This document shows positions 7,646 through 18,300 of a stretch of 64,000 bases of DNA, piece after piece. The notes under the pieces were generated by a model. The model did not search any database, was not told the DNA's origin, and saw only the letters and a list, made by a program, of their open reading frames with translations. The position numbers were made by a program, and so were the translations under genes. Position 1 is the first letter of the stretch, and each line of letters begins with the position of its first letter. The stretch comes from an uncultured Paracoccaceae bacterium (lineage in GTDB: Bacteria > Pseudomonadota > Alphaproteobacteria > Rhodobacterales > Rhodobacteraceae), in the NCBI GenBank assembly GCA_947497185.1, contig CANMFL010000005.1:62001-126000 (forward strand), given 5' to 3'.

Positions 7646-8923
7646 ATGACCGCATTCAACGCCTCTCCACGCGAGTTCCTAAGTGATCTTTTCAAAGAGG
7701 CAGTCGCCGTTGCGGACCCGATGCGAGTGGTTGCCGCACATTTGCCGGAACGTCCCAAAGGGCGGCTAATGATCATCGGGGCAGGCAAAGCCAGCGCACG
7801 GATGGCCGAGGCCGCAGAGGCGCATTACGGCCCTAGCGAAGGGCTGGTCATCACGCGCTACGGATATGAACGCCCCACCCAAGGCATTGAAATCGCACAG
7901 GCGTCGCATCCGGTGCCGGATGTGGCTGGCGAGGTGGCGACCAAGCGGTTGCTTGATATGGTCTCGGGTTTAGGCGCGGATGATATGGTCGTGGCGTTGA
8001 TTTCTGGCGGCGGCTCTGCCTTGCTTTGCGCCCCCGTTGAGGGCGTGTCGCTGGACGATAAAATGGCGGTGAACCGTGCGCTTTTGGCGTCGGGCGCGCC
8101 GATTGCTGAAATGAACGTCGTGCGCAAACATCTTAGTCGCGTGAAGGGCGGGCAGCTTGCTGCGGCCTGTTATCCGGCGCGATTGCTGACGCTTTTGATT
8201 TCCGATGTGCCGGGGGACAATCCGGCTGATATCGCGTCTGGTCCAACTGTTGGTGAAAGCAGCAGTCCGCAAGACGCCGTCGCAATCTTGGAACGGCGCG
8301 GCATCACGCTGCCAGATCACGTGCGCCGTGCGATTTGCGACGCTTCGTCGGTTGTGCAGTCAAGCGATGCACGCTTAAGCTACGCCGAGACACGGATCAT
8401 CGCGGCACCGTCGCATTCACTTGCCGCGGCGGCGCAGATCGCGAAAGCCGCGGGTGTTGACGTGCGTGATCTTGGCGATGCGCTGGAAGGTGAGGCGCGT
8501 GATCTGGGTGCTGAGCAAGCGCGGCAGGCGATGGCTTTGCAAGCTGATATGACGCCGACCGATAAACCCATTTTGTTGCTGTCGGGCGGTGAATGTACGG
8601 TGACACGGCGCGGCGATGGTGTCGGTGGGCCGAACGCGGAATACGTGCTGGCGGCGGCGATTGCGTTTAACGGGCAATCGGGCATTCACGTACTGGCTTG
8701 CGATACGGACGGCGTGGATGGTGCGGCCGAAGTGGCTGGGGCATATGCGGGGCCTGACGTTTTGAACGACGCGGCGAGCAATGGAATTGACGCGAATGCA
8801 GCCTTGGCGACCAATGACGCCCACAGCTTTTTCGACGCCGTGGGCGGGCAGATCGTGACGGGACCGACGCTGACCAATGTGAATGATTTTCGGGCGATCT
8901 TGATTTTGCCAGTGTCCGCATAG
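7646..8923 (+). CDS. Glycerate 2-kinase (MOFRL family; formerly annotated hydroxypyruvate reductase TtuD)
   Basis: 425-aa cytoplasmic enzyme of the glycerate kinase type 2 family, which phosphorylates D-glycerate to 2-phosphoglycerate. The N-terminal DUF4147 domain shows IIGAGKASARMA, VALISGGGSALL and a conserved NVVRKHLSRVKGGQLA segment. The C-terminal MOFRL domain shows LLSGGECTVT, GGPNAEYVL and ACDTDGVDG. Family length is 410-440 aa. It stands alone, 85 bases after the lipoprotein gene and 152 before a MarR-like regulator. In roseobacters such enzymes complete serine-cycle, glyoxylate or sugar-acid routes. Old TtuD annotations as hydroxypyruvate reductase are probably wrong for this family. 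Confidence 0.9.
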   Translation: MTAFNASPREFLSDLFKEAVAVADPMRVVAAHLPERPKGRLMIIGAGKASARMAEAAEAHYGPSEGLVITRYGYERPTQGIEIAQASHPVPDVAGEVATKRLLDMVSGLGADDMVVALISGGGSALLCAPVEGVSLDDKMAVNRALLASGAPIAEMNVVRKHLSRVKGGQLAAACYPARLLTLLISDVPGDNPADIASGPTVGESSSPQDAVAILERRGITLPDHVRRAICDASSVVQSSDARLSYAETRIIAAPSHSLAAAAQIAKAAGVDVRDLGDALEGEARDLGAEQARQAMALQADMTPTDKPILLLSGGECTVTRRGDGVGGPNAEYVLAAAIAFNGQSGIHVLACDTDGVDGAAEVAGAYAGPDVLNDAASNGIDANAALATNDAHSFFDAVGGQIVTGPTLTNVNDFRAILILPVSA

Positions 8924-9075
8924 CCAAGTCTCTATCGCAAATCACCCTACAGCAGCGGCAAATCTTCGCCTGAATTATCGCAATCTTACCGATCTTGTTC
9001 TTTTGTTTAATTAAGTTTGAACATACTGTAGTGCGCAAGAACGCCACGCAGGCGCATACGTTGGGGTGATTGCAC

Positions 9076-9534
9076 ATGACGCAAAGCATTGAAGAAACAC
9101 GCAGTGAATTCATCGAAAAGATTGGGGTCATGGCGCAGACAGACGGCTTGCCTCGTATCGCAGGGCGGATGCTAGGTTTGTTCGTATGGGACGTCGAAGC
9201 GATTGCTTTTGGTGATTTGGCCGAACAGCTACAGGTGAGCCGTGGCAGCATCAGCACGGCCACGCGGATTTTAGAAGAGCGGCGTCTTATCAAACGGGTC
9301 GCAAAGCCGGGCGATCGGCAAGACTATTTTCAACTCGCCGAAAACCCCTATGCGAAAATGCTAGACTATTACGCCGAGACGCTTGGACATACGCAGGCCG
9401 AGATCACCGATACAATTGACAGAATTCCTGCTGATGAAACGGTCATTCGTGCGCGGGTGACGGCCTATGCTGATTTCTACAAATCGATGGCTGGTGCGCT
9501 TGGCAAGATCGCCAAGGACCTTGATCGGGCCTAA
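9076..9534 (+). CDS. MarR/GbsR-like winged-helix transcriptional regulator
   Basis: 152-aa protein. The winged-helix core runs about residues 25-90: GRMLGLFVWD, then the recognition region FGDLAEQLQVSRGSISTATRILEE and the wing RVAKPGDRQDYFQLA. The remaining C-terminal helices serve dimerisation. ATG at 9076 is preferred to TTG at 9070 because it follows a GGGG-type site. The gene converges with the hydrolase gene at 9531 (4-base overlap), and the RND pump starts 1.4 kb further on. GbsR/MarR regulators often control neighbouring export genes, so the RND operon is a plausible but unproven target. Confidence 0.8.
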   Translation: MTQSIEETRSEFIEKIGVMAQTDGLPRIAGRMLGLFVWDVEAIAFGDLAEQLQVSRGSISTATRILEERRLIKRVAKPGDRQDYFQLAENPYAKMLDYYAETLGHTQAEITDTIDRIPADETVIRARVTAYADFYKSMAGALGKIAKDLDRA

Positions 9535-10604
9535 CTACGTTCCAGTGCTGGGAAAGCGATTTCAGCGATCGACGGTGCAGTGCGCGTCGGGGTGTTTGCA
9601 AATGACGAATTCCGCAAGCCGCGCAGCAACGAAATTGCTGACGGCGATGACGCGGCGGTGATGTGGTGGGTTTCCCCCGTGTCATCGAAATCTGACAGAT
9701 CAATGACGTTCACACCCAAAGCTTGCAGGCGGCCAATTTCTGTCGTGCTGCCCAATCGGTCTGTGTCCCCGCTGAGCAGGCTGGACAATTGCAACGCACG
9801 ATCCGCCGTGGAAATCATGACGGTGAAAGGGTCCGGCAGCACCCCGATGCGTGTGACTTGGCGCTCGAACAGGTCCATGTCGATATCAGGCGCGATTAAT
9901 ACGACGCTGGAAAAGGCGGGAAAGCCTGCGTGATCGTGCTTAATCGCCATTTGCCTTAGCGTTTCCATCAACAACAGGCACCCCATAGAGTGGGCGAAAA
10001 TACTGATCTTGCGGGTGTTGTTTTGTGACAAAGCCGTCAACAGGTTTTCGAGCCCATCGCGCGAGATCAAGACGCTGTCGCGGTCAGACAAGTATCCGAA
10101 AGAACTACCCGCCGAAGGCCAAGCATAACTGATCTGCGGTCCCTTGAGGTCATAGTCATGAGCGATTTGGGCATGTCGATAGATGCCTTCTGCCATGGTG
10201 TTGTTGTAGCCGTGTATAAAGACCTGAACGTCTTCGCCTGTGTTCTCAGTGTCATTGATTGCGGCGATCAGGCTTGTCTGTGTCTCGTAACGCTGTGTCT
10301 GCGTGATGCCAAAGGTGGCAGCATTGTCGCTGTTGTCTGGATCTGGATATTCGACTTGTCCGACGACATGGCTGGTGGGAACACGTACGTCGAAGCGTCC
10401 GAATGACGTGGTTAGGCGGCCACCGTCGATAGGGTGGAAATCGGGGTCGACCATCCGATCTGTCACTACAAAAATCGGACGGATGGTATCGTCAGGGGCA
10501 GGCACCACGGGCTTTAACGTGCCCCGGGCGGCGCAGGCGGATACCATTGATGCCGAGGATAGCAGGACAAACCGACGTCTGTTTAAAAGGGAGGAAGATG
10601 TCAT
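9531..10604 (-). CDS. Alpha/beta hydrolase lipoprotein (DUF900 family)
   Basis: 357-aa protein. The N-terminus MTSSSLLNRRRFVLLSSASMVSAC gives a lipoprotein signal with lipobox VSAC and an arginine cluster, so Tat export is possible. The DUF900 serine-hydrolase domain follows, with VFIHGYNNTM for the oxyanion strand, the nucleophile elbow IFAHSMGCLL (GxSxG variant AHSMG), and ITAASSPSA near the C-terminus for the histidine. ATG at 10604 is used because it begins the signal peptide; an upstream in-frame start would bury it. It diverges from the RND genes. Substrate unknown; DUF900 proteins resemble esterases and lipases. Confidence 0.8.
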   Translation of the reverse strand: MTSSSLLNRRRFVLLSSASMVSACAARGTLKPVVPAPDDTIRPIFVVTDRMVDPDFHPIDGGRLTTSFGRFDVRVPTSHVVGQVEYPDPDNSDNAATFGITQTQRYETQTSLIAAINDTENTGEDVQVFIHGYNNTMAEGIYRHAQIAHDYDLKGPQISYAWPSAGSSFGYLSDRDSVLISRDGLENLLTALSQNNTRKISIFAHSMGCLLLMETLRQMAIKHDHAGFPAFSSVVLIAPDIDMDLFERQVTRIGVLPDPFTVMISTADRALQLSSLLSGDTDRLGSTTEIGRLQALGVNVIDLSDFDDTGETHHITAASSPSAISLLRGLRNSSFANTPTRTAPSIAEIAFPALERS

Positions 10605-10979
10605 GTGTAAGCCCTGTGCGTGAAGCCCATTGGTAGGATCAATTGGAAAACTGCGCAACTCGATGGTGCCGCGATGAGAAACGAACGCCGCCGCGAACGT
10701 CAAACGCACATAAGTGTGTTAAGAAAGTATTCTGCAAATGCGCTTACCTGCATAGGCATAGAATTGAACAGTCATATGACGTGCGGCCCTTTCCTTTGCG
10801 AAAATGTGACACATATAACGGTGAGCGTTTGTCACGTATACGTTATGTTTAGTCGCGACAAAACAAACTTGACGCAACGCCTGCGACAAACTAGATGCCG
10901 TCAAGATCAGAAAACAGAACTACAGATGGTCGTGCTCACCGCAGAGTTTCGCGCCGCTTGACTCAGAGGACAAAAGCAC
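10605..10979. other. Divergent intergenic region between the hydrolase and the RND operon
   Basis: 375 bases with low coding potential in all frames. It should hold the promoters for both flanking transcripts. The clearest structure is GTGACA at 10806-10811 mirrored by TGTCAC at 10830-10835, running into a perfect 10-bp palindrome ACGTATACGT at 10834-10843. Just before the RND adaptor start, the ribosome site is AGAGGA. ORFs of up to 113 codons overlap here but have no ribosome site and cysteine- and arginine-rich translations, so they are rejected. Confidence 0.55.
10806..10843. promoter_or_regulatory. Candidate operator upstream of the RND efflux operon
   Basis: An inverted repeat GTGACA-N18-TGTCAC ends in the perfect palindrome ACGTATACGT (10834-10843). 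It lies about 140 bases before the RND adaptor start, where a TetR- or MarR-type repressor would be expected. The binding protein is unknown; the MarR-like gene at 9076 is one candidate. Confidence 0.35.
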
Positions 10980-12185
10980 ATGACCAAAGACGTAATCGCG
11001 ATCAAGCCGCCAGTGTCGGATGACGCCGCGCCGTCTGAAAACCTGCAGACTGGCAAATTGGTCAATCCAGCGCCGACAGATGCCGAAAAGGCCCAAACGT
11101 TAACGTTCACCAACGACAAGGGTGCATCGCGCTCGACGTGGGTTGCGGCAGTTTTGGTGATCGGCATTGTCGGCTGGATGGGGAGCGGTTTCATCATTCC
11201 ATCCGACACCGAAGACGAGGTGGTCACACGCGAGGACCCGAAACCGCTTGCCGTCGGTGTCAGCGCATCGGCGTCTGAAACGGTGACGCAGTTCTACGAG
11301 GCCGAAGGTCAGGCGCTGCCAGATCGCGACACGATGATGCGGGCCGAGACGACTGGTGACATCTTGGAAGTCGTAGTGAAAAAAGGTCAAAATGTCGAAG
11401 CGGGCGACGTAATTGCGCGGTTTGATCCAACCGGAAATAACGCTGAAATCGCGCGCGCAAACGAAGAACTGGCACGCACCTTGCGCGATTTTGAGAACGC
11501 CAAGCAATTGCGTGAACGTGGGGTCGGGACGGCAGATCGCGTGTCGGAAACCCAAGCCGCTTATGTGACCGCCCAAGCCCAAGTCACCAGCGTCGAAGAA
11601 GCCGCAAAGTCGCTTGTGATTACCGCACCTTTCGCGGGCCGGATCGAAACGCTTAACCTTGATGCAGGCGAATTTGTGTCGGCAGGCACCGAAGTTGGCC
11701 GTTTGGTCGACATCACGCCGCTGACTGTCGCCATTCAGGTGCCGCAACAATCCCTCACGCTATTGTCCGTGGGCCAACCCGCGACTGTGAAGTTCATCAC
11801 GGGCGAAGAACGTGAGGGCGTCGTGACCTTTGTTGGCAGCTCTGCCGCCTCTGAGACGCGCACGTTCCTGACCGAGGTTGAAGTGGACAACGCAGATGGT
11901 GCAATCCCTGCGGGGATCTCGGCTGAGGTTGTGATCCCAACGGGTGAAATCACCGCGCATTTCTTGTCACCGTCCATCGTCTCGCTGAACACCGCAGGTG
12001 ATCTCGGCGTCAAAACGGTGAATGCAGACAACGTTGTCGAATTCTACCCAATCCAAGTGGTCAAAGCGCAGCTCGATGGCATCTGGGTCACGGGACTGCC
12101 CGAAGCTGTTGATGTGATCACTGTCGGTCAAGGTTTTGTAAATGAAGGCGAAACCGTTGCACCTGCGACTGAGGTAGCAGAGTAA
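10980..12185 (+). CDS. RND efflux periplasmic adaptor subunit (HlyD/MFP family)
   Basis: 401-aa membrane-fusion protein that bridges an inner-membrane RND pump to an outer-membrane channel. It has an unusually long cytoplasmic N-terminus of about 50 residues, one membrane anchor (TWVAAVLVIGIVGWMGSGFII, about 53-74), then the barrel-sandwich half-motif VVVKKGQNVEAGDVIARFD, a short alpha-hairpin (ARANEELARTLRDFENAKQLRERG), and the second lipoyl half VITAPFAGRIETLNLDAGEFVSAG. Start ATG after AGAGGA. Its stop overlaps the pump start (TAATG), so they are translationally coupled. The substrate cannot be read from the sequence. Confidence 0.9.
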   Translation: MTKDVIAIKPPVSDDAAPSENLQTGKLVNPAPTDAEKAQTLTFTNDKGASRSTWVAAVLVIGIVGWMGSGFIIPSDTEDEVVTREDPKPLAVGVSASASETVTQFYEAEGQALPDRDTMMRAETTGDILEVVVKKGQNVEAGDVIARFDPTGNNAEIARANEELARTLRDFENAKQLRERGVGTADRVSETQAAYVTAQAQVTSVEEAAKSLVITAPFAGRIETLNLDAGEFVSAGTEVGRLVDITPLTVAIQVPQQSLTLLSVGQPATVKFITGEEREGVVTFVGSSAASETRTFLTEVEVDNADGAIPAGISAEVVIPTGEITAHFLSPSIVSLNTAGDLGVKTVNADNVVEFYPIQVVKAQLDGIWVTGLPEAVDVITVGQGFVNEGETVAPATEVAE

Positions 12186-15100
12186 TGGACAGCATAATTT
12201 CAGCCGCATTTTCGCGGTCTCGCGTCGTTATCATGACTTTGTTCATGGTCTTGATCGTCGGCGCTTATGCCTATGTTGCGATCCCGAAAGAAGCCAACCC
12301 AGAAATTCCGCTGCCATTTTTCTACATCTCGACCGGCCTCGACGGGATCAGCCCATCTGACGCCGAGCGCTTGTTGCTCGAACCCATGGAAACCGAATTT
12401 GCGACGATTGCGGGCCTCGACAGCATCAAGTCAGACGCAAGCGAAGGGTTCGCAAGCATTCAGCTCGAATTCGCCCCCGGCGGTGACAACCAAGAGGCGT
12501 TAGACAAGGTTCGTGTCGCTGCTGACCGTGCGCAAAGTGAACTGCCGGACGACGCATACGAGATCACGATTACAGAGATTAACACGGCCCTGTTCCCGAT
12601 CATCACGGCGATCCTGTCAGGTCCAGTACCTGAGCGGACATTGAATGAACTGGCCGAAGACCTGCAAGAAGGTGTCGAAGGCCTGAGCGGCGTTCTAGAG
12701 GTCGATATTGGGGGGCAACGGTTTGAATTTCTTGAGGTTTTAATCGATCCGACGGTGTTTCAGACCTACAACCTTTCCTTTGATGAATTGATCGGCCAAA
12801 TCCAACGTAACAACCGTCTGATTGCAGCGGGTGCGATTGAAACGGGCTCTGGTCGGATCGTTCTTAAAGTCCCCGGATTGATCGAAGATCTTGATGACGT
12901 GATGGCGATGCCTGTCAAAGTACGCGGCGATGCCGTCGTGACATTTGGCGACGTCGCGACCATCCGGCGCGTGTTCGAAGACCCGACGTCTTTTGCACGG
13001 ATCAATGGGCAGCCAGCCTTGGCGCTTGAGATCACAAAACGGTCTGGTGCGAACATCATCGACACAGTGGCCGAGGTGAAAGCCATGGTTGAAGAACTGC
13101 GCGTCGATTGGCCCGAGAGCGTCGAAATGACCTATCTGCAAGATCAGAGTAAGCAGGTCGAAGACATGCTGAGCGATCTTGAGGCGAATGTCATCGCTGC
13201 CGTCATTCTCGTGATGATCGTGATTGTATTCGCACTGGGCACACGGTCGGCAATCCTTGTCGGTCTGTCGATTCCTGGTGCGTTTTTGGCGGGGGTGATC
13301 GCGCTTTGGGTGATGGGGTATTCGATGAATATCATCGTGCTCTTTGCTCTGATCCTTGTGGTCGGCATGTTGGTGGATGGTGCGATTGTGACCACCGAAT
13401 TGGCTGACCGAAAGCTGCAAGAAGGCCTGCCCCCCAAAGAAGCTTACGCTTTCGCGGCCAAGCGGATGGCGTGGCCAATTGTTGCCTCGACTGCGACGAC
13501 CTTGAGCGTGTTTTTCCCACTACTGTTCTGGAGCGGGATGGTCGGTGAATTTATGAAATTCCTGCCGATCACTGTGATCCTGACGCTATCGGCTTCGCTG
13601 TTCATGGCGCTGGTTTTCATCCCTGTCATGGGTGGGATCATCGGCAAATGCCCACCACAAACGGCGAAAGCCAAAGCTGCGCTGCATGCCGCTGAAATCG
13701 GCGATCCACGTGATATGGGCGGCTTCACGGGCGCTTACGTGCGCTTGCTCGAATGGGCTGTGCTGCGGCCTGCGGCGACATTGCTGTTCGCGATTGCACT
13801 GCTACTGGGTGGCTTTAGCCTGTATGGTCAATTCGGCAAAGGTGTAACATTTTTCCCAGCCGTCGAGCCTGACTTTATGCAGGTTCAGGTCCGCGCGCGT
13901 GACAATTTTTCGATTTTCGAGCGTGATGCACTGGTCCGCGCTGTCGAAGATCGCATTCTCGGTTACGACGAAATTGCCAGCATCTACGCCCGTTCAATGA
14001 TGAGCGCGGGGCAGGGCGACGAAGAAACCATCGGGACGCTGCAACTGGAATTGATCGACTGGGACAAACGCCGGACTGCTGCCGAAATTGGCGTCGATAT
14101 CCGGCAAAGCGTCTCAGACATTTCGGGCATCGACGTGCAGGTGCAAACCGAAAGCGGCGGCCCGACGTCCGGCAAGCCGGTCAACCTGCAAATCACAGCA
14201 CGTAATCCTGATGTTCAGGCCGAAGCGGTACAGCAAATTCGCGATATTATGGACAGTCAAGGCGGCTATACCGATGTCACCGATACGCGTCCGGTGCCGG
14301 GCGTCGAGGTTTCGATCCTCGTCAATCGTGCAGAAGCTGCGCGGTATGGTGCTGACGTCAGTTTGCTGGGGCAAGCCGTGCAATTGCTGACCCAAGGGAT
14401 CACCGTTGCGGATTACCGTCCTGATGACATTGACGGTTCTCTCGACATCCGTGTTCGGTTCCCGCGCGAAGAACGGTCCTTGGCCGAACTTAGCGGTCTG
14501 CGGGTGCCGACGACTGCGGGGTTGGTCCCTATCTCGAACTTCGTGACCTTCGCCCCGTCAGAACGCACGGGCATCATCCGCCGGATTGATGAAAAACGCG
14601 TTAACACGATTGAGGCAAACGTCGCACCGGGCGTATTGGTAAACGATCAGGTGATCGCGCTGACCGAAGCATTGAACAACGCGGATTTACCCGACGGCGT
14701 CGAGTTCAGCTTTGCGGGCGAAGCCGAAGATCAGCAAGAAAGCATGATCTTCTTGGTGGGCGCATTCCTGTCGGCGATTTTTTTGATGTTTGTGATCCTC
14801 GTGCTGCAATTTAACAGCTTTTTCCAAGCCTTCGTGGTGATGAGCGCAATCGTCTTTTCAATCGCGGGTGTACTCTTGGGGCTGATCGTTACTGGCCGCC
14901 CATTTGGTGTGGTTATGGGCGGCATCGGCGTGATCGCCTTGGCGGGGATCGTGGTAAACAACAATATCGTGTTGATCGATACCTACAATGATCTCAAACG
15001 GTTAGGTCAATCGCCATTGGAAGCCGCATTGCGCACCGGCGCACAACGCTTGCGGCCTGTGGTCCTGACCTCTGTCACAACGGCGCTGGGGTTGATGCCA

Positions 15101-15307
15101 ATGGTGATCGGGTTAAACTTGAACTTTTTCACCCGTGAAATCGTCTACGGTGCGCCGTCAACGCAGTGGTGGACCGAACTGTCGTCGGCCATCGCAGGCG
15201 GTTTGGTGATTGCGACGATCCTGACGTTGGTCGTGACACCCGCCATGCTGATGCTCGGCGAACGCAAATTAAAGCGGGCTGAACCAACGTTGCAACCCGC
15301 TGAGTAA
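12185..15307 (+). CDS. RND family inner-membrane efflux pump (AcrB/MexB-like)
   Basis: 1040-aa proton-driven exporter with the two-fold RND layout. TM1 is at about 11-30, with a large periplasmic porter loop to about residue 330, TM2-6 (including LILVVGMLVDGAIVTTE, the TM4 segment with an acidic proton-relay residue), TM7 near 530, a second porter loop, and TM8-12 with GGIGVIALAGIVVNNNIVLIDTYN. Length fits the HAE-1/HME group, and the VDGAIV segment is more like drug pumps than metal pumps. It overlaps the adaptor gene by one base. No TolC-like gene is adjacent, so it must use an outer-membrane channel encoded elsewhere. Confidence 0.92.
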   Translation: MDSIISAAFSRSRVVIMTLFMVLIVGAYAYVAIPKEANPEIPLPFFYISTGLDGISPSDAERLLLEPMETEFATIAGLDSIKSDASEGFASIQLEFAPGGDNQEALDKVRVAADRAQSELPDDAYEITITEINTALFPIITAILSGPVPERTLNELAEDLQEGVEGLSGVLEVDIGGQRFEFLEVLIDPTVFQTYNLSFDELIGQIQRNNRLIAAGAIETGSGRIVLKVPGLIEDLDDVMAMPVKVRGDAVVTFGDVATIRRVFEDPTSFARINGQPALALEITKRSGANIIDTVAEVKAMVEELRVDWPESVEMTYLQDQSKQVEDMLSDLEANVIAAVILVMIVIVFALGTRSAILVGLSIPGAFLAGVIALWVMGYSMNIIVLFALILVVGMLVDGAIVTTELADRKLQEGLPPKEAYAFAAKRMAWPIVASTATTLSVFFPLLFWSGMVGEFMKFLPITVILTLSASLFMALVFIPVMGGIIGKCPPQTAKAKAALHAAEIGDPRDMGGFTGAYVRLLEWAVLRPAATLLFAIALLLGGFSLYGQFGKGVTFFPAVEPDFMQVQVRARDNFSIFERDALVRAVEDRILGYDEIASIYARSMMSAGQGDEETIGTLQLELIDWDKRRTAAEIGVDIRQSVSDISGIDVQVQTESGGPTSGKPVNLQITARNPDVQAEAVQQIRDIMDSQGGYTDVTDTRPVPGVEVSILVNRAEAARYGADVSLLGQAVQLLTQGITVADYRPDDIDGSLDIRVRFPREERSLAELSGLRVPTTAGLVPISNFVTFAPSERTGIIRRIDEKRVNTIEANVAPGVLVNDQVIALTEALNNADLPDGVEFSFAGEAEDQQESMIFLVGAFLSAIFLMFVILVLQFNSFFQAFVVMSAIVFSIAGVLLGLIVTGRPFGVVMGGIGVIALAGIVVNNNIVLIDTYNDLKRLGQSPLEAALRTGAQRLRPVVLTSVTTALGLMPMVIGLNLNFFTREIVYGAPSTQWWTELSSAIAGGLVIATILTLVVTPAMLMLGERKLKRAEPTLQPAE

Positions 15308-15319
15308 GTGTGAATGAAC

Positions 15320-15354
15320 GGTTTGCCCATGACCAATTGGTGGATGGGCAAACC
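15320..15354. terminator. Bidirectional terminator between RND pump and transglutaminase gene
   Basis: GGTTTGCCCAT at 15320-15330 pairs exactly with ATGGGCAAACC at 15344-15354. The loop itself holds the self-complementary CCAATTGG. T-rich sequence (TGTTATTGTTT) follows on the plus strand. It serves two convergent genes that end 13 and 10 bases away. Confidence 0.8.
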
Positions 15355-15363
15355 TGTTATTGT

Positions 15364-18300
15364 TTACACGAACCGCAAATCAATCGTCCAAAACTGATGC
15401 TTGTTCGCGCGAGGCGCAATCGGATTGTAGCTCATCGGGGTATGCTGTCCGGGGACGAACCGAACGCGTCTGCGCCCTTCGGCCTCTAGGTCGTTGACGG
15501 GTCGCGTTTCATGCGAACGACCACCTACATGGGATACAAAATACGTCAACCCACCGACAGAACGACCCACGGTTTTGTCATATATATCAAAGACAAGCGG
15601 CGCATGAGACGGGATTGTCGGATGCAGTGAAGACCAAGGTTGCCAGCTGCGGAAACGTACACCCGCCCCTTTTAAGTTCGGGCCATAATCACGCAACGGG
15701 ACTTCGACTTGGTTGCAGGTCAGGACATAGCGATCTGACCATTCGCCTTCGATTGTCGCTTCGACACGTTCGAGCGAGCTGTCGACGTAACGGGATGTTC
15801 CGCCGCCGCTGTTTTCCTCGCCCAGCACTAACCATGGTTCGATCGCGTTGCGCAGGCGTAAGGTCATGCCTTCGACCTGCACCGATCCGACTTCCGGGAA
15901 CCGGAATTCGAATTGTGCGTCGTACCAATCGGGACGGAACGGGAAGCCGTGGGCTGATGATAGGTCTGACAAGACCTCTTTAAAGTCGGTCCAAACGTGG
16001 TGCGGTAATAGGTGTTTGTCGTGTAGTTCGCCTTCCCACGGGATCAGTGGCTCGGTGTAGGGTTTGTCCCAGAACCATGCGAGCAACGACCGGATCACGA
16101 GCGCTTGTGCCATCGACATTTGCCAATGCGGCGGCATTTCAAAGCCGCGGAATTCGACGAGACCTAGCCTGCCAGTTGCGCTATCCGGTGAGAACATCTT
16201 GTCGATGCAAATCTCGGCGCGATGTGTGTTTCCGGTCAGGTCGGTCAGCAAATGCCGCAGAATGCGATCAGCGAGCCAAGGCGCCGATTGGCCAGTTTCC
16301 TGCATCCGCGCTAGTTCGTTGAGCGCGATTTCCATCTCGTAGACGTTGCCAGAGCGACCCTCGTCAAAGCGCGGTGCTTGCGACGTTGGTCCGATAAACG
16401 TGCCGGAAAACAGATACGACAACGACGGATGCCGCTGCCAATAGCGGATGACAGAGGCGGCCAGATCAGGGCGCCGCAGAAACGGACTATCGGCAGGTGT
16501 TTCACCGCCAACGACGATGTGATTGCCGCCACCAGAGCCAGTCAACCGCCCGTCTACCATAAAGGTAAAGCTGTCGAGGCCGGATTGCCGTGCCTCTTCG
16601 TATAGCGCTTCGGTGATTTGGCGCAGGGCGTTCCAATCGGCAGCGGGGTGGATGTTAATTTCAATCACGCCAGGATCAGGGGTGACGCGGATCACATTCA
16701 AGGACGGATCGCGTGGCGGTTCGTACCCTTCGACGCGGATCGCAAGGTCCATATCGCGCGCGGCCTCTTCGGCGGCTTCGATCAGGTCGAGATATTCGTC
16801 GGCTGATCCGGTTGGCGGCATGAAGACATGCAAAATCCCGTCGCGGGCTTCGACTGTCAGAGCGGTGCGGATCGGCATACCTTCTTCCCAGAAGGTAGCA
16901 CCACCATCGACCCAATCGTCAGAATTGATGTCGCTGCGCAAATACTGATCGGAATTGTAGTCTTGCGCAGGGCCCGCCGCGCCGTCGCCGTTTTGCAAGA
17001 CGTGTTTTGGCGGGGCAGGCGGACGGTGCCGCGTCATCGGATCGCGGGTAAACGGTTTTTCAATCCGCATACGCTTGCCGCTTTTATCCTTGTCGCCCTT
17101 GCGCAATGTCGCGAGCGGCAGACGCAGACCAGCGGGGCTATCACCCGGCGTCAGGAACAGTTTGCCGCGGCGCGTCGTCCAGCGCTCGGACGCCCATTTG
17201 AACCTACGCTGACCCGTTGCTTTGGCCTGCGCGAGTTGAAGTGGAATCGCGTAGCTTGACGCTGCTTTCAGCCCGTTATTCATCATGCGAATAAGGCGCG
17301 CGCGTTCCTGCGGATCGTCGAGTTCACTGTCTTCGGGGGTGACATCTTCGGGCAGTAGCGCCTCTGTCCCCATAAAGTGCATGGGGTCCTCGTAGACATC
17401 GTGAACGTAATCTTCGCCAAGGCCTAGATTGTCCGACAGTTTCGTCGCAAATGTGGCGGCGTCTTTGGCGTCCGCTTTGCCTGTGCCTTCTTTGGCGATC
17501 AGATCGACGTCGGACCACAATGGAAGGCCGTCGCCACGCCAGATGATCGAATAGGCCCATCGCGGCAGCGGCTCGCCCGGATACCACTTGCCTTGACCAT
17601 GGTGCAGAATCCCGTGCGGAGCAAAGCGTTCGTGTAAGCGGCGCAGCAGGTCGTCTGCGTAGTGCCGTTTCGTCGGACCAACGGCGTCGGTGGTCCATTC
17701 GGCACCGTCGCGATCATCCGCAGAAATGAATGTCGGCTCACCGCCCATTGTCAGGCGCATGTCCTGTTTTTTGAGTTTGTCTTCAATGGAGTGACCTGCG
17801 CGGTCAATCTCGGCCCATTGCTCGGGCGACAGAGGCCGAGTGACGCGGGGCGGTTCTGCGATGCGTGTGACCGACATCTCAAAGCCGAATGTGACCTCGG
17901 CGCGGTCGTGCGCACCCGAAATCGCCGCAGCAGAACTAGGTTCTGGGGTTGCGGCCAGTGGGATGTGCCCTTCGCCCGCGAACAAGCCAGACGTGGGGTC
18001 CATGCCGACCCAGCCCGCGCCGGGCAGGTAGACCTCGGTCCATGCGTGCAAGTCGGTGAAATCTTCGGTTGGGCCTTCGGGGCCTGTGATGGGTTTTTGG
18101 TCTGCCGTCAGCTGAATAAGATAGCCGGACACGAACCGCGCCGCGTAGCCTAATTGACGGAACAGGGCGACCATCAGCCATGCGCTATCGCGGCAAGATC
18201 CCAACGCTTTACGAATGGTTTCGGTCGGTTTTTGGACGCCGGGTTCCATACGAATTGTGTAATCAATGGCATCAGCGACATATTGGTTCAACGCCACGAG

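Noticed and set aside
10620..10961. A 113-codon ORF in the hydrolase/RND spacer
   Set aside because: No ribosome site, cysteine- and arginine-rich translation, and it overlaps the region expected to hold both promoters.
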